In this document: piece by piece, positions 16,772 through 27,565 of the stretch | How positions within the stretch are numbered: the stretch's first letter is position 1 | How the letters are laid out: every line of letters starts with the position of its first letter | Source of the DNA: Rubrivivax sp. | Lineage (GTDB): Bacteria > Pseudomonadota > Gammaproteobacteria > Burkholderiales > Burkholderiaceae_C | Direction of reading: 5' to 3' | NCBI GenBank assembly: GCA_024641945.1 | Contig: JAHECD010000007.1 | Span: 1-64,000 of the forward strand | Length of the DNA stretch: 64,000 bases | Program-made: the position numbers and the translations under genes | The notes under the pieces: generated by a model | What the model was told of the DNA's origin: nothing | Databases searched by the model: none | What the model saw: only the letters and a program-made list of their open reading frames with translations

Positions 16772-18096
16772 GTGGCCGCCGGCGCGGTATTGGCGGCGGG
16801 CCGCGTATCGACAAACAGGACGGCGACCGCGGCACACAGCAGCAGTGCACCGGCAAGGCGGATCACGTTTTCAGGGTGACCGCCCAGGAGGCTCTGGTAG
16901 TACAAGGGCAGCGTGAGCATCTGGATCAGCATGGGGATCACGATGAACATGTTGAAGATGCCCATGTACACCCCGGCCCGATCCGGCGGGATGCTGCCCG
17001 CCAGCAGAATGTACGGATTGCCCATGATGCTGGCCCAGGCCAGGCCGATGCCGATCATCGGCACGAACAGCAACGCCTTGTCATGGATCGACGGCAGTGC
17101 CCACATGCCGGCGGCCGCCAGCGACAGGCACACGGCATGCACCACCTTGGCACCGAAGCGGCGCGTAAAGGGCACCATCGCAAAGGCCGCGACGAAGGCG
17201 ACGAAGTTGTAGAAGCCGCCGATCTGCCCGTTGAGCAGCCCGGCCTCACGAAAGCCGGCGCTGGTGGCGTCGGCGGTATCGAACATCGTCTTGGCGAGCG
17301 ATGGCACGATATAGATCCAGTAACACATCATTCCGTACCACTGGAAGAGCTTCATCCACCACAGCCGTCGCATGGTGGGCGGCATCTCCTTCACCGCCAC
17401 CAGGATGTCGTTCAGCGTTGCCGCAGCGCCTCGCGGCCGCGATCGCATCGCGGCCTTTTCGTCCTCGCTCAGAGGCAGTTCGGGCACGTTGCGCACGCTC
17501 CACCACACGGTCGTGAACGAGAAGAGCGCGCCGATCACGAAAGCCGTCATCGTGGCTTGCGGGATGTGGTTGTCGCCCACCGCATCCTTGTTCATTCCCA
17601 TCCAGACCAATAGCGACGGCGCGAGATAAGCCAAGGTCTGCGCCAGACCCGTGAAGGCGCTCTGCGTGAGGAAGCCGAGCGAGTGCTGCGATCGGTCGAG
17701 TCGGTCGCTGACGTAGGCGCGGTAGGGCTCCATCGTCACGTTGTTGGCCGCGTCCAGAATCCACAATAGGCCGGCGGCGAACCAGAGCGTCGGCGAGAAC
17801 GGCATGAACAGCAGACCGAGGCTGCACAAGACCGCGCCGATCAGGAAGTAGGGAGTGCGCCGGCCCCAACGCGAGACGGTACGGTCGCTCATCGCGCCGA
17901 TGATCGGCTGCACCAGCAGCCCCGTCATCGGGCCGGCCAGCCACAACAAAGGCAGGCTGGCCTCGTCGGCACCGAGGTACTTGTAGATCGGGCTCATGTT
18001 GCTCTGCTGCAGACCGAAGCTGAACTGGATGCCGAAGAAGCCGACATTCATGTTCACGATCTGCCAGAACGAAAGTTGCGGTTTTGTCACCGTCAT
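16768..18096 (-). CDS. MFS/GPH-type sugar transporter, probable sucrose:proton symporter
   Basis: A 442-residue polytopic protein with about 12 membrane helices. It begins with an amphipathic start ([19 protein letters not shown]) and has the loop motif [14 protein letters not shown] typical of the glycoside-pentoside-hexuronide and SLC45 sucrose transporter group. The pair of conserved stretches [14 protein letters not shown] and [17 protein letters not shown] also fits that group. It lies between fructokinase (24-base gap upstream) and sucrose phosphorylase (overlap downstream), which strongly suggests sucrose as substrate. Proton coupling is inferred from the family. Confidence 0.87.
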   Translation of the reverse strand: MTVTKPQLSFWQIVNMNVGFFGIQFSFGLQQSNMSPIYKYLGADEASLPLLWLAGPMTGLLVQPIIGAMSDRTVSRWGRRTPYFLIGAVLCSLGLLFMPFSPTLWFAAGLLWILDAANNVTMEPYRAYVSDRLDRSQHSLGFLTQSAFTGLAQTLAYLAPSLLVWMGMNKDAVGDNHIPQATMTAFVIGALFSFTTVWWSVRNVPELPLSEDEKAAMRSRPRGAAATLNDILVAVKEMPPTMRRLWWMKLFQWYGMMCYWIYIVPSLAKTMFDTADATSAGFREAGLLNGQIGGFYNFVAFVAAFAMVPFTRRFGAKVVHAVCLSLAAAGMWALPSIHDKALLFVPMIGIGLAWASIMGNPYILLAGSIPPDRAGVYMGIFNMFIVIPMLIQMLTLPLYYQSLLGGHPENVIRLAGALLLCAAVAVLFVDTRPAANTAPAAT

Positions 18097-18120
18097 GGGG
18101 TGCGCCTTCGTGAGAGGTGA

Positions 18121-19119
18121 TCAGGCCGACGTGGCGTGCGGCCGGTGCAAGCCGAGTGTCCACCGCCACGCGCGGAAGAACTCGTCGTCGTCCGGCACCG
18201 CACCGCGCTCGGCGCAGACGCCGGCGGCGAAACGGTTGGCCGCCGAAAGGGACTGCGCGAACGAGCGGCCGGCCAAGTGAAGTGCGACCAACGCCGCGCT
18301 GAACGCATCGCCGGCGCCAACACTGTCCGTGACGTTCGGCAGGGCAACGCCGTCGGCCGACGCCACACACCGTCCTCGGTGATCCCAGGCCTCGTACCCG
18401 CGGGCTCCGCGCGTCACGATCATCCGGTCGAGCGCGAAGCGCTCGATCAGATGTTGGATCGCGTTCCGGCGGCCGGCACTGCCGCTGGGCGCCGACGGGT
18501 CGCACTGCGGCGCAAACCAGATGATCAAGTGCCCCAACTCGTCCTCGTTCATCTTGACCCAGTCGGCGGCGGCCATTGCGGTCGCCACCAGCGGGCGATT
18601 GTCTTGACCAGGACGAAGGTTGACGTCGAGAAAGCGCAGCGCCGTCGTTTCGTCGAGCAAGGCATGAACGGTGTCGCGCGAGATCGGGCTGCGCTGTGCC
18701 AGCGTGCCGAAGCACAGTACGGACGGCTGCCGCTCACGCAGCAGTCGACGCGCCGGTTCGAGCTCGATCGCGTCCCACGCCGCCTCCGACGCGATCTGAA
18801 AGCGGTGGTCATCGCCTTGTCGCTTGACGGTGGCGACGCCGGTCGGCCGCGCCGCGTCACGCTGGATGCCAGCCTCTTCGAGGCCGAATCGGCAAGCGCT
18901 GTCCCGCACACAGTCTGCGCCGTCGTCAGCGTCGCCGACACGGGTGACCAGGGTCACCGGCACACCGAACGCCGACAGCGAGCGTGCCAGGTTGAACGGT
19001 GCGCCGCCTGCCAGATCGAATTCATCGAAACGGTCGACGAGCGCTTCGCCCACCACGGCCACGCGCGGCAGTGCGGGACCGTCGGCGCCGGCCGGCGGAC
19101 ACAGCGTCTGGGCGTGCAT
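18121..19119 (-). CDS. Fructokinase-like PfkB-family carbohydrate kinase
   Basis: A 332-residue ribokinase-fold kinase. The signatures are GGAPFNLARSLSAFG (PfkB motif 1, near 38-52) and DSVGAGDAFSAALVAL (motif 2, catalytic Asp271). In this operon it would phosphorylate the fructose released by sucrose phosphorylase to fructose 6-phosphate. PfkB kinases vary in substrate, but the context makes fructose the best choice. It follows the TonB-dependent receptor gene by 54 bases on the same strand. Confidence 0.87.
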   Translation of the reverse strand: MHAQTLCPPAGADGPALPRVAVVGEALVDRFDEFDLAGGAPFNLARSLSAFGVPVTLVTRVGDADDGADCVRDSACRFGLEEAGIQRDAARPTGVATVKRQGDDHRFQIASEAAWDAIELEPARRLLRERQPSVLCFGTLAQRSPISRDTVHALLDETTALRFLDVNLRPGQDNRPLVATAMAAADWVKMNEDELGHLIIWFAPQCDPSAPSGSAGRRNAIQHLIERFALDRMIVTRGARGYEAWDHRGRCVASADGVALPNVTDSVGAGDAFSAALVALHLAGRSFAQSLSAANRFAAGVCAERGAVPDDDEFFRAWRWTLGLHRPHATSA

Positions 19120-19173
19120 GCGAGGTTGCGGTACCGGCGGCCTGGAATCGACCGCCGGCGTGGCTGCAGACGA

Positions 19174-21519
19174 TCAGAACGCGTACTTCAGCGTGGCCTT
19201 GGCCGTGCGGCCGTTGATGGACCGTGCAGCGCCCCGTCCGTCGTTGCTTTCGGTGTAGCCGATGGTATTGAACAGGTTGTTCACGCCGACCGACAGACTC
19301 AGGTTCTGCGTCAACGAGTAGCTCGCAAAGGCATTCACGGCCACGTACGCAGGCAGGGTCACGGTCAGCGAACCCGCGGGGCTGTCGTCCTTCGACGACG
19401 AGGTGCCGACGATGCTTGCACCCACCATCGCGGAATCGTTGATCGCGTACGACGGGGTCAGCTGATACACGATCTTGGCCTGTCGCTTGGGCGTGCGGCC
19501 GTCCGCCTGCTTGGCGTCCGTGTAGGTCACGCCGCCGTTGACGGCGAAGTCGCCCATGCGCCATGCACCCTCAAGTTCCAGACCCTTGGACTTGTAGTGG
19601 TTCTCGCTCACCACGACCGGCGTCGTCGTCGGATCGACGTTGACTTCGTCGGTCTGGGCGAAGAACAGCGTGGCAAATATGCTCACCCCACCCGAGCGCC
19701 ATTTCACACCACCTTCGATCTGGCGCACCTTGTTGATGGGAATGGTCGAGCTGGTGCCATCCACCAACCCGGGGGCATTGAAGAACGTGATGCGGTCGGC
19801 GTTGTAGGCCGCGCCGTCGCTGGCGCGGGCGAACAGCGCCAGGTCCTTGGACAGCTGGAAATTGCCGCCGAGCGAGTACGACGTGTGGCCGAAGCTGTAG
19901 TCGATGACACGCGGCGCCGCAAGGTTGTAGGCGGCGCCGGCAGTGATGCCGCCGAAATCAGGCAACGTCTGGTAGTAGGCGCCGGCAGCCTTGTTCTTGT
20001 CGTGGCGAACGCTCGCGTCCAGGGTCAGCGGGCCGGCTTCGTAGTTCACGATGAAGTACGGAGCCGTCGTCGTGTACTTGGCGTCCTGGAAGTTCATGCA
20101 GCAGCCCCCGAAACCGGGCGAGCCGTTGACAACTTCGGGTGCGTTGAGCACCTGCGCGCCGTCTTGCTTGGCGGACAACGTGTACTGGTTGAAGTTCCAG
20201 GTCAGCTTGAGTTTCTGTTGCGATGTGTACAGCCCTGCGACCGCCGTGATGCGCGCATCGTTGCCGAGGTCGAACTTCTTCGACACCTTCAGGTCGTTGG
20301 CCATCAGGCCGACATCGTCGACCTTGGTGTTGAAGATGACGGCCGTGAACTTGTCGCCCGTGTAGGCGGTTCCGGCGCCAGGCCCGGTGGCCACCGTGGT
20401 GCCGGCGCTGGCGGCGGCGACGTCGTCACCCGGGAAGATGCCGACGAAGCGCCCGCTGTTCTTGGACCAGCGGAAGTTGTTCTGTAGTCGGAAACCTGAG
20501 CCGGCATCGACGTCGAGCTCGGCGCCGAAGGCGTCCGACTTGGCGTGCAGTCCGTCGCGGATGCTCGACAACTCGCGCCCGTTGGCATTGGTCAGCGTGT
20601 TGTCCAGCGGCCAACCGGCGTTGTAGAAGGCGGCACGGCGCGGGTCGAGTCCCGGGATCTCCTGGATCTTTCCGCCAACAAATCGCACCGGGGTGGGAAG
20701 GAAGGTCGGCGAATGGTCGTCGAGGTGCTTGAAGCTCAGGCGAATGAAGCCGTTGTTCGAAAGCTCCTGCGTGATGTTGGCCCGGATCTGGCCCCCGCTT
20801 TCGGTGCCGTCGGCGCCGGGCCGGCCACCGTCGCCGGTGCGCTGGAAGCCGCCGACCCAGAAACGGGTCTTCGGCCCGATGCGCCCGCCGTAACCGATGT
20901 CCACGCGTGTCTGGTCGAAGTCGATGCCTTTGGTCAGTGCGATGCTGCCGCCCTGCGTCTGGCCCGTCTTGGAGATGAAGTTGATGATGCCGCCGGGTGC
21001 GCCCGTGGCCAGCGTCGAGGCGGAACCGCCACGCACCACTTCAAGGTGATCGAGATTGACGTCGGCACGGATCCAGCTGTCCGGCGTGGCAAATGCCATG
21101 TCGCCGAACTGAAGCACCGGCAGGCCGTCTTCCTGGAACTGGATGTAGCGCGCGCCGCCGGCCGAGATGGGGATGCCGCGCACACCGACGTTGGCGTTGC
21201 TTTCGCCGCCGCTCGACTCGGAGCGGATGCCGGGGATCGAGCGCAGCACCTCGGCGGCACTCGACGCGGTGTTGGTGACGATGCTGTCGCCTTCGATGGT
21301 CGAGATCGAGACGCTCGAGCGCATCTTCGAGCGGCCGGCCGACGCGCCGGTAATCACGATGGCGTCGAGCTTGAGGCCGTCGCCCGACGTTGACGCCACA
21401 GCCTGCGCCGGCTTCTCGGAATCGGCTGGCGCGGCGCTCTGCGCATGGGCGGCACCCAACTGAAAGGCAGCCAGTGCCGCGGCCAGCGCAACCTGGCGCG
21501 GCGTCGTATTCATCGTCAT
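19174..21519 (-). CDS. TonB-dependent outer-membrane receptor, probable sucrose receptor
   Basis: A 781-residue outer-membrane protein. The signal peptide has a likely cleavage after AHA at about residue 26, followed by a TonB-box-like segment (LDAIVITGA), the plug domain (EVLRSIPGIRSESSGG, VGVRGIPI, RGGSASTLATGAPGGIINFI) and a beta-barrel ending in AKATLKYAF with the terminal phenylalanine. The stretch PDFGGITAGAAYNLAAP is a barrel loop. It heads an operon with fructokinase, transporter and sucrose phosphorylase, so it probably imports sucrose, as SuxA does in Xanthomonas. GGAG lies 8 bases before the ATG at 21519. Confidence 0.9.
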   Translation of the reverse strand: MTMNTTPRQVALAAALAAFQLGAAHAQSAAPADSEKPAQAVASTSGDGLKLDAIVITGASAGRSKMRSSVSISTIEGDSIVTNTASSAAEVLRSIPGIRSESSGGESNANVGVRGIPISAGGARYIQFQEDGLPVLQFGDMAFATPDSWIRADVNLDHLEVVRGGSASTLATGAPGGIINFISKTGQTQGGSIALTKGIDFDQTRVDIGYGGRIGPKTRFWVGGFQRTGDGGRPGADGTESGGQIRANITQELSNNGFIRLSFKHLDDHSPTFLPTPVRFVGGKIQEIPGLDPRRAAFYNAGWPLDNTLTNANGRELSSIRDGLHAKSDAFGAELDVDAGSGFRLQNNFRWSKNSGRFVGIFPGDDVAAASAGTTVATGPGAGTAYTGDKFTAVIFNTKVDDVGLMANDLKVSKKFDLGNDARITAVAGLYTSQQKLKLTWNFNQYTLSAKQDGAQVLNAPEVVNGSPGFGGCCMNFQDAKYTTTAPYFIVNYEAGPLTLDASVRHDKNKAAGAYYQTLPDFGGITAGAAYNLAAPRVIDYSFGHTSYSLGGNFQLSKDLALFARASDGAAYNADRITFFNAPGLVDGTSSTIPINKVRQIEGGVKWRSGGVSIFATLFFAQTDEVNVDPTTTPVVVSENHYKSKGLELEGAWRMGDFAVNGGVTYTDAKQADGRTPKRQAKIVYQLTPSYAINDSAMVGASIVGTSSSKDDSPAGSLTVTLPAYVAVNAFASYSLTQNLSLSVGVNNLFNTIGYTESNDGRGAARSINGRTAKATLKYAF

Positions 21520-21597
21520 GCAGGAGTCTCCGGGAAGATGGGGTTGTTTGAGCCGCAGGCCTGTACCAGCCTTTCGACAACAGGACTCTAATGAAGG

Positions 21598-21611
21598 TGC
21601 AATCGATTGCA
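21598..21611. promoter_or_regulatory. LacI-family operator, perfect palindrome
   Basis: TGCAATCGATTGCA is a perfect 14-bp palindrome with the central CG that is typical of LacI/GalR-family operators (TGNAANCGNTTNCA). It lies 78 bases upstream of the TonB receptor ATG and 101 bases upstream of the divergent LacI gene, so it is the likely repressor site for the sucrose operon. Confidence 0.8.
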
Positions 21612-21634
21612 GTAGGTGTTAACCCATCTAATGA

Positions 21635-21648
21635 TGCAATCGTTACCG
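21635..21648. promoter_or_regulatory. Second, degenerate LacI-type operator
   Basis: TGCAATCGTTACCG keeps the left half and central CG of the operator at 21598, with two mismatches to the consensus in the right half. The centres are 37 bp apart, so two dimers or a tetramer could bind in this 193-bp divergent spacer. Confidence 0.5.
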
Positions 21649-21712
21649 GCACTTCGCCGCATCAGGCGCGCGCCGCATCGGCATGTGAGAATGAAATCCG
21701 TCGGCCGCCAAG

Positions 21713-22825
21713 ATGTCGGCGCCTGCCCCGCACGAGCCCATGTCAAAGACCCAACGACCCACGGACGACACGTCACCCGGGCAGCGGCGACTGCAGATGG
21801 CCGATGTCGCGCGCATGGCTGGTGTCTCGGTATCCACCGTATCGCGCGCATTGGCCGGCAGCGATTTGATCAATCCCGAGACCCGGACCCGCATCGCCGA
21901 TCTCGCGCGCTCGCTCAACTACACGATCAACGTCGGTGCGCAGAACCTGCGCCTGCGGCAAAACCGCACCGTGGGCCTCGTGATCCCGCTCGACACGAAG
22001 ACGCGCCAGCACATCTCGGACCCGTTCTTCCTCGCGCTGATGGGCTCCATCGCCGATGCGCTGACCGACCAGGGATTCGACGTGCTGCTGTCGCGTGTGG
22101 ACGCGGCACGGCTGGACCATGCGGCCACGCTGGTGGACACCGGGCGCGCGATCGGCGTCCTGCTGATCGGCCAATGGCATCACCACGATCAACTCAATGC
22201 GCTGGCGTTGCGTGGCGTACCGCTCGTGGTCTGGGGCGCGCAACTCGCGGGGCAGACCTATTGCACGGTCGGCAGCGACAACGTGGCGGGCGGCCAGTTG
22301 GCCACACAGCATCTGGTCGAGCAAGGCTGCCGGCGCATCCTGTTTCTGGGCGATACCGACCTGCCGGAGGTGACGCGCCGCCATGAGGGTTACCTGCAGG
22401 CGCTGCAACGTCACGGCATCCCCACCGTGCCCGGCCTGCATCTGGGCGTGCCGTTCTCCACCGATCTGGCGCGGCCGATGATCGAGGCCCACATTGCCGG
22501 CGGCCCGGCCTTCGACGGTGTCTTCGCCTGCTCCGACCTGCTCGCGATGACCACCATCAATGCCTTGCGCGCCACAGGCCGGCACGTGCCCGACGATTTG
22601 CCGGTGGTCGGCTACGACGATGTCGAACTGGCGCGCCACCTGCATCCGTCGTTGACGACGGTGCGCCAGTCGATCGACCGGGCGGGCATCGCGATGGTCG
22701 ATGCGCTCGTGCGCATCATCGGCGGCGAAAAGGTGGCGCCGATCCAGTTGCCGACCGAATTGGTCGTGCGCGAGACGAGCCGCGCAGTGGCCGCTCGAAA
22801 GCCCACGCGCAGGACCACCGGCTAG
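21713..22825 (+). CDS. LacI-family transcriptional regulator of the sucrose operon
   Basis: A 370-residue repressor. The N-terminal LacI helix-turn-helix is at about 28-75 ([35 protein letters not shown] with the hinge), followed by a periplasmic-binding-protein-like sensor domain ([58 protein letters not shown]). It is divergent from the TonB receptor gene and faces the operator palindrome, so local repression relieved by sucrose or a derivative is likely. An in-frame ATG at 21740 is an alternative start; neither has a strong ribosome site. Its stop overlaps the convergent nagZ stop in a shared CTAG. Confidence 0.9.
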   Translation: MSAPAPHEPMSKTQRPTDDTSPGQRRLQMADVARMAGVSVSTVSRALAGSDLINPETRTRIADLARSLNYTINVGAQNLRLRQNRTVGLVIPLDTKTRQHISDPFFLALMGSIADALTDQGFDVLLSRVDAARLDHAATLVDTGRAIGVLLIGQWHHHDQLNALALRGVPLVVWGAQLAGQTYCTVGSDNVAGGQLATQHLVEQGCRRILFLGDTDLPEVTRRHEGYLQALQRHGIPTVPGLHLGVPFSTDLARPMIEAHIAGGPAFDGVFACSDLLAMTTINALRATGRHVPDDLPVVGYDDVELARHLHPSLTTVRQSIDRAGIAMVDALVRIIGGEKVAPIQLPTELVVRETSRAVAARKPTRRTTG

Positions 22826-23880
22826 GGCAGCCGTTCGAGCGCGTGCTGGTACGCGCCGTGGTGCATCAGGTCGTCCCAGGCCAGAGGCGCTGTCTGCGGC
22901 AACATCGCCAGACGCCGCACCTCGCTGTCAGGATCAGGCAGCCAATGGCCTTGCTCCTTCTGCACGATGAGGCCGTCGAGCAGCCCGTCGAGCGCCGCGC
23001 CGCCGTCGACCGACTGGTTGCAGAGCAACACCATGTCGCAACCCGCCCCGAGTGCCAGCGCGGCCGCCTCGCTGTAGGTGATCTCGCGCCCATCGAGTTG
23101 GCGAGCGCCTTCCATGCTGAGATCGTCGCTGAAGATCGCACCGCCGAAGCCGAGCTGGCCCCTGAGGATGTCCTTCAGCCAACGCTCCGAAAAGCCCGCC
23201 GGCCGATGGTCGACCTTCGGGAAGATCACGTGTGCGGGCATCACACCCGCGAGGGTCGTGGACAACCACTCGTAGGGACGTGCGTCGTCGGCCAGTATCG
23301 CCTTCAGCGAACGCTTGTCGACCGGCACGGCCACGTGGCTGTCGGCCTTGACGAACCCGTGCCCGGGATAGTGCTTGCCGCAGTTGGCCATGCCAGCGAG
23401 CAGCAGACCATGCATCAGGCTCTTGGCCAGCACCGTGGCCACACGTGCATCGCGATGGAATGCGCGGTCGCCGATCACGCTGCTGGCGCCGAAATCGAGG
23501 TCGAGCACGGGCGTGAAGCTCAGGTCCACGCCACAGGCGCGCAGTTCCGCCCCGAGCACGTAACCTGCGGCGGTGGCGGCGTCGGTAGCGCCGAGCGCAT
23601 CCTTCATCCACTGCTCGCCGAGCGCGCGCATCGGCGGCAGGTGCGTGAAGCCGTCGGTTCGGAACCGTTGCACGCGCCCGCCTTCGTGGTCGACGCAGAT
23701 CAGCATGTCGGGACGCGCGGCCTTGATCTCCGCGGTCAACCGCGTGAGCTGCGCACGATCGACCCAGTTGCGTGCGAAGAGGATCAGGCCACCGGCCAGC
23801 GGGTGCTTCAGGCGGCGCCGGTCATCAGCGGTCAGCGTGGTGCCGGCAATGTCGAGCACGATGGGGGCGTGAGGTTGCAT
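22822..23880 (-). CDS. nagZ: Beta-N-acetylhexosaminidase (GH3, NagZ)
   Basis: A 352-residue cytoplasmic enzyme that removes GlcNAc from anhydromuropeptides during peptidoglycan recycling. Key motifs are [11 protein letters not shown], the flexible-loop catalytic motif GKHYPGHG (Lys169, His170, His174) and the nucleophile Asp252 in [10 protein letters not shown]. The length fits the single-domain NagZ type. It is the last gene of the long minus-strand lepA-nagZ run, 2 bases after acpS. Its stop overlaps that of the LacI gene on the other strand. Confidence 0.94.
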   Translation of the reverse strand: MQPHAPIVLDIAGTTLTADDRRRLKHPLAGGLILFARNWVDRAQLTRLTAEIKAARPDMLICVDHEGGRVQRFRTDGFTHLPPMRALGEQWMKDALGATDAATAAGYVLGAELRACGVDLSFTPVLDLDFGASSVIGDRAFHRDARVATVLAKSLMHGLLLAGMANCGKHYPGHGFVKADSHVAVPVDKRSLKAILADDARPYEWLSTTLAGVMPAHVIFPKVDHRPAGFSERWLKDILRGQLGFGGAIFSDDLSMEGARQLDGREITYSEAAALALGAGCDMVLLCNQSVDGGAALDGLLDGLIVQKEQGHWLPDPDSEVRRLAMLPQTAPLAWDDLMHHGAYQHALERLP

Positions 23881-23882
23881 CT

Positions 23883-24278
23883 TCAGTCTTTCGTTTCGAC
23901 CACTACGAAGGCGGCGGCAAAGTCGGTTTCGTCGGTCACGCTGACGTGCGCGCGCAACCCACGCTGGGCAAACCATTCGGCGAGGGCCCCATGCAGCAGG
24001 ATCTCGGGCTTGCCACTGCGTGCCTTGACGATCTCGCACGCGCGCCACGTCATCGGCATGCGCATGCCCAGCCCGATGGCCTTGGAAAACGCCTCCTTGG
24101 CCGAGAAGCGCGTGGCCAGATAACGAAGGCCGCGCGCGGGCACGGCCAAGCGCCGCTGGCGAAAGACTTCGAGCTCGTGCACGCCCAGCACCTTGTGCGC
24201 AAAGCGGTCGCCGCGCCGCGCCACCGTGGCCTCGATTCGGCGGATGTCGCAGAGATCGGTGCCGATGCCGAAGATCAT
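23883..24278 (-). CDS. acpS: Holo-[acyl-carrier-protein] synthase
   Basis: A 131-residue phosphopantetheinyl transferase that activates acyl carrier protein (acpP lies at 36888-37127). Magnesium-binding motifs are [13 protein letters not shown] near the N-terminus and [15 protein letters not shown]. Family ends such as [17 protein letters not shown] are present. The ATG at 24278 overlaps the pdxJ stop by ATGA; the frame is open slightly upstream but within pdxJ. Confidence 0.94.
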   Translation of the reverse strand: MIFGIGTDLCDIRRIEATVARRGDRFAHKVLGVHELEVFRQRRLAVPARGLRYLATRFSAKEAFSKAIGLGMRMPMTWRACEIVKARSGKPEILLHGALAEWFAQRGLRAHVSVTDETDFAAAFVVVETKD

Positions 24279-25075
24279 GGGTGCACGGGCCCGGTGCACG
24301 CCAGGCGGATGCAGCGCTGGTATTGGCGCACGGTCTCGGCCATGCCGAACTCGAGCGCATCGGCGGCGATGGCGTGGCCGATGGACACCTCGGCAACATC
24401 CGGCACCGCACGCAGGAAGTCGGCAAGGTTGTCGCGGTTCAGGTCGTGCCCGGCGTTGACGCCCAGTCCGGCGGCCTGCGCGGCCTGCGCCGCTGCGGCG
24501 TAGCGCGTCAGAGAGGCCGTGCGGCGTGAAGTGGCGTGGTCGCGTGCATACGCCTCGGTGTAGAGCTCGACACGATCGGCGCCAACGGCGCGGGCGAGCG
24601 CCATCGACGCCGGGTCCGGATCCATGAAGAGGCTCACCCGCACGCCCAGGGCATGCAGTTCGTCGATGAGCGGGCGCAGCCGGTCACCATCCTGAGCCAG
24701 GTTCCAGCCATGGTCGGACGTGGCCTGCTCGACGCTGTCGGGCACGAAGGTCGCCTGTTGTGGCCGTACCGCCCGCACCAGGTCCATCAGGTTGTGGAAC
24801 GGGTTGCCCTCGAGGTTGAATTCGGCCTGCGGCCAGCGCTTCAAGAGTGCGGCCAGGTCGAAAACATCCTGTGTAGTGACGTGGCGTGCATCGGGCCTCG
24901 GGTGCACGGTGATGCCGTCGGCACCGGCTTCGAGCGCCATCGTCGCAAGTCTGACGACGTCGGGCAGCCCCACCGGGCGGCTGTTGCGCAGCAGTGCAAT
25001 GCGGTTGACGTTGACTGACAGCGCCGTCTGGCCGGCATGCCGGCCTGGCGCATCCGGGGCAACGAGGGGGTTCAT
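24275..25075 (-). CDS. pdxJ: Pyridoxine 5'-phosphate synthase
   Basis: A 266-residue TIM-barrel enzyme that condenses 1-deoxyxylulose 5-phosphate with 3-amino-2-oxopropyl phosphate in the DXP-dependent vitamin B6 route. Conserved stretches are [65 protein letters not shown] and [12 protein letters not shown]. About 15 residues precede the core, slightly more than in E. coli PdxJ. The ATG at 25075 overlaps the recO stop by ATGA. Confidence 0.95.
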   Translation of the reverse strand: MNPLVAPDAPGRHAGQTALSVNVNRIALLRNSRPVGLPDVVRLATMALEAGADGITVHPRPDARHVTTQDVFDLAALLKRWPQAEFNLEGNPFHNLMDLVRAVRPQQATFVPDSVEQATSDHGWNLAQDGDRLRPLIDELHALGVRVSLFMDPDPASMALARAVGADRVELYTEAYARDHATSRRTASLTRYAAAAQAAQAAGLGVNAGHDLNRDNLADFLRAVPDVAEVSIGHAIAADALEFGMAETVRQYQRCIRLACTGPVHP

Positions 25076-25920
25076 CGGATGGCGTCGGTAGGAGGGTCGA
25101 TCAACCGTTGCACGCTTTGCATCACCTGGCGCGTGCGCAGCGTGGCGGAGCCGAGATGATAGTGAAGCAGGGCACGCAAGCCCGCGCGCAACCCGCCCAG
25201 ACACGGCAGGCATGCTGCCTGAAGCTCGGCGGGCGCGCCGCTATGGTCCAGGATCGACTGCAGGGCGCGCAGGGTACCTCCGCCAATGCGCACGGCCTCG
25301 TCGTGCGTGGGCACGACCCCGGATTCGGGAATGAGTTGGTAGCCGGCGTCGTCGGTCACGGGCCGCTGTGTCAGGGTCACGAGGGACAGGTCGGGCATCA
25401 CGCCGGTGTCGCGCAGCAGCACGAGCTCGAACGCGCGCAAGGCGGCCTGCGCCAGCATCTCGTCACCCTCGGCCAACACCGGCAAGGTGGCGACATAGGC
25501 ATCGAAGAGGCCCGGGTGCGGGTCGTGCCGCGCCAGCAGCTTCATCAGCAATTCGTTGCAGTAGAAACCGGTGAAGAGCGCATTGCCGGACAGCATCGGC
25601 CCGCCGCCGGCCCATTCGGCGTGGCGCAGGTTGTGGATCTCGGCGCTTTCGTCGGCCGGCGTTCGCCCGAGCGTGACGTGCAGTCGCTGGAATGGCAGCA
25701 GCACCGGCCTCAATTGCGAGTACGGCCGCTTGGCCCCTTTCGCCGCCACGGCGACGCGCCCGCGCTCCCGCGTGAACAGGTCGAGGATGAGGCTCGTCTC
25801 GCTCCAGTCGTAGCGGTGCAGCACGAAGGCCTCGAGGTGGAAAGGCACCACGCGGATTCGCGGGCTTGGTGCAACGCCACCCCGAGGGCGCGACGCACCC
25901 GGTGCGCTGCCGGTGCTCAC
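25072..25920 (-). CDS. recO: DNA repair protein RecO
   Basis: A 282-residue protein that works with RecF and RecR to load RecA onto single-stranded DNA. The N-terminal OB-fold begins with [20 protein letters not shown] and the C-terminal helical region contains [22 protein letters not shown], a family hallmark. The start is read as GTG at 25920, which overlaps the era stop as GTGA. Its N-terminal 23 residues are basic and poorly conserved, so a later start is possible. Confidence 0.9.
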   Translation of the reverse strand: MSTGSAPGASRPRGGVAPSPRIRVVPFHLEAFVLHRYDWSETSLILDLFTRERGRVAVAAKGAKRPYSQLRPVLLPFQRLHVTLGRTPADESAEIHNLRHAEWAGGGPMLSGNALFTGFYCNELLMKLLARHDPHPGLFDAYVATLPVLAEGDEMLAQAALRAFELVLLRDTGVMPDLSLVTLTQRPVTDDAGYQLIPESGVVPTHDEAVRIGGGTLRALQSILDHSGAPAELQAACLPCLGGLRAGLRALLHYHLGSATLRTRQVMQSVQRLIDPPTDAIR

Positions 25921-26846
25921 TCGTAGCCGTAGGTGCGAAGGTGCTGCTCGTCGTCGGCCCAGCCGCTGCGCACCTTGACCCACAGCTCGAGGAAGACCTT
26001 CGCCTGCATGAGCTGCTCGAGTTCCTGCCGGGCCTCGCTGCCGATGCGCTTGAGGCGCTCGCCACCTTCGCCGATGATCATGCCCTTCTGCGCATCGCGC
26101 TCCACCACGATGGTGGCGGCGATGCGGCGCAGGCTGCCCTCTTCCTCGAACTTGTCGATCACGACGGTGGAGGTGTAGGGCAGCTCGTCGCCCGTCAGTC
26201 GAAACAGTTTTTCGCGGATCAGCTCGCTGGCAAGGAACCGGTCGCTGCGGTCGGTAAGCGCATCTTCTTCATGGAGCCACTCCTGCTCGGGCAGGTAGGG
26301 CTCGACGATCGCGAACAACCGGTCGACATCGGCCCCGCGTGTGGCCGCCATCGGCACGTACTCGGCAAACGGATGGCGTTCCTGCATGCTCTTCAGCCAA
26401 GGCAGCACGTCGGTGCGACGCGCCATCGCGTCGAGCTTGTTCGCTACCAGCAGCACGGGCTTGTCCGGTGGCATGAGCGCCAGCACCTTGGCGTCGTCCA
26501 GGCCGAACCGCCCAGCTTCGACGACGAAGAGCACCACGTCGACGTCGGACAGCGACGACTTCACGGTACGGTTCAGCGTTCGGTTCAGCGCTGCACTGTG
26601 TTTCATCTGAAAGCCCGGCGTGTCGACGAAGATGAATTGCGTCGCGCCACGAGTGCGGATGCCGGTGATCCTGTGGCGCGTGGTCTGGGCTTTCTTCGAC
26701 GTGATGCTGATCTTCTGGCCGACCAGCGCATTCAGCAAGGTGCTCTTGCCGACATTCGGCCGCCCGACGATCGCCACCAGACCACATCGGTGCGGCACGC
26801 CCGCCGCTGGCGCCGGCTCCATTTTGGGTGTCGGCGCCGACGTCAT
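25917..26846 (-). CDS. era: GTPase Era
   Basis: A 309-residue GTPase that binds 16S rRNA and aids 30S subunit assembly. The G domain shows [12 protein letters not shown] (G1), the switch segment with TTRHRITGI (G2), DTPGF (G3) and NKLD (G4). The C-terminal KH domain has [16 protein letters not shown]. The first 20 residues are a short Ala/Pro-rich extension. The ATG at 26846 overlaps the rnc stop by ATGA, the usual rnc-era coupling. Confidence 0.96.
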   Translation of the reverse strand: MTSAPTPKMEPAPAAGVPHRCGLVAIVGRPNVGKSTLLNALVGQKISITSKKAQTTRHRITGIRTRGATQFIFVDTPGFQMKHSAALNRTLNRTVKSSLSDVDVVLFVVEAGRFGLDDAKVLALMPPDKPVLLVANKLDAMARRTDVLPWLKSMQERHPFAEYVPMAATRGADVDRLFAIVEPYLPEQEWLHEEDALTDRSDRFLASELIREKLFRLTGDELPYTSTVVIDKFEEEGSLRRIAATIVVERDAQKGMIIGEGGERLKRIGSEARQELEQLMQAKVFLELWVKVRSGWADDEQHLRTYGYE

Positions 26847-27547
26847 GAGCGCAACGGGCCGCCGGGCTGGTCGCTCGCCTTCAATGTATCGAGCATCCGC
26901 CGTGCGGCCTCTTGCTCGGCGTTGCGGCGCGACCGACCCTCGCCGGTCTCTATGAGGCCCAAGGCAGCGACCGCGCATTCGACCTCGAACGTCTGCGCGT
27001 GCGCCTGCCCACGCGTGCTCTTGATGCGGTAGGCCGGGACCGGCAGTCGGCGCCCCTGCAGCCATTCCTGGAGTTCCGTCTTCGGATCCTTGCTCCAGTT
27101 GCCGACCTCGGTGCCCGTGATCAATTCGCCGAAGAGGCGCTGCACGACACCGTGCGCGGCTTCAAAGCCGCCATCGAGGAAGGTCGCGCCGATGATCGCC
27201 TCGACGGCGTCGGCGAGCGTCGACGGGCGCTGGGCGCCACTCGCGCGCATTTCGCTTTCAGACAGGCGCAGCACTTCGGGCAGCCCCAGTTGCAGGCCGG
27301 CGCGATGCAGGCTGTCCTCGCGCACCAGGTGCGCACGCACACGCGTCAGATCGCCTTCGTCGGAGCCGGCAAATCGATCGAAGAGCAGACTGGAGACCGC
27401 CAGGTTCAAGACCGCATCACCCAGAAATTCGAGGCGCTCGTTGTGATCGGCACCAAAGCTGCGGTGCGTCAGCGCGCGCGTCAACAGGGAAGGCTGCGCA
27501 AAGCGGTGGCCAAGTCGATGCTGGAGGCTTTCTAGTCGTTGATCCAT
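26843..27547 (-). CDS. rnc: Ribonuclease III
   Basis: A 234-residue double-strand-specific endoribonuclease for rRNA processing. The signature [17 protein letters not shown] holds the catalytic acids, and [15 protein letters not shown] supplies the second acidic cluster. The C-terminal dsRNA-binding domain ends with [18 protein letters not shown]. It lies between the DUF4845 gene and era. Confidence 0.96.
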   Translation of the reverse strand: MDQRLESLQHRLGHRFAQPSLLTRALTHRSFGADHNERLEFLGDAVLNLAVSSLLFDRFAGSDEGDLTRVRAHLVREDSLHRAGLQLGLPEVLRLSESEMRASGAQRPSTLADAVEAIIGATFLDGGFEAAHGVVQRLFGELITGTEVGNWSKDPKTELQEWLQGRRLPVPAYRIKSTRGQAHAQTFEVECAVAALGLIETGEGRSRRNAEQEAARRMLDTLKASDQPGGPLRS

Positions 27548-27565
27548 CGGTCCCCGAAGTGTGCG

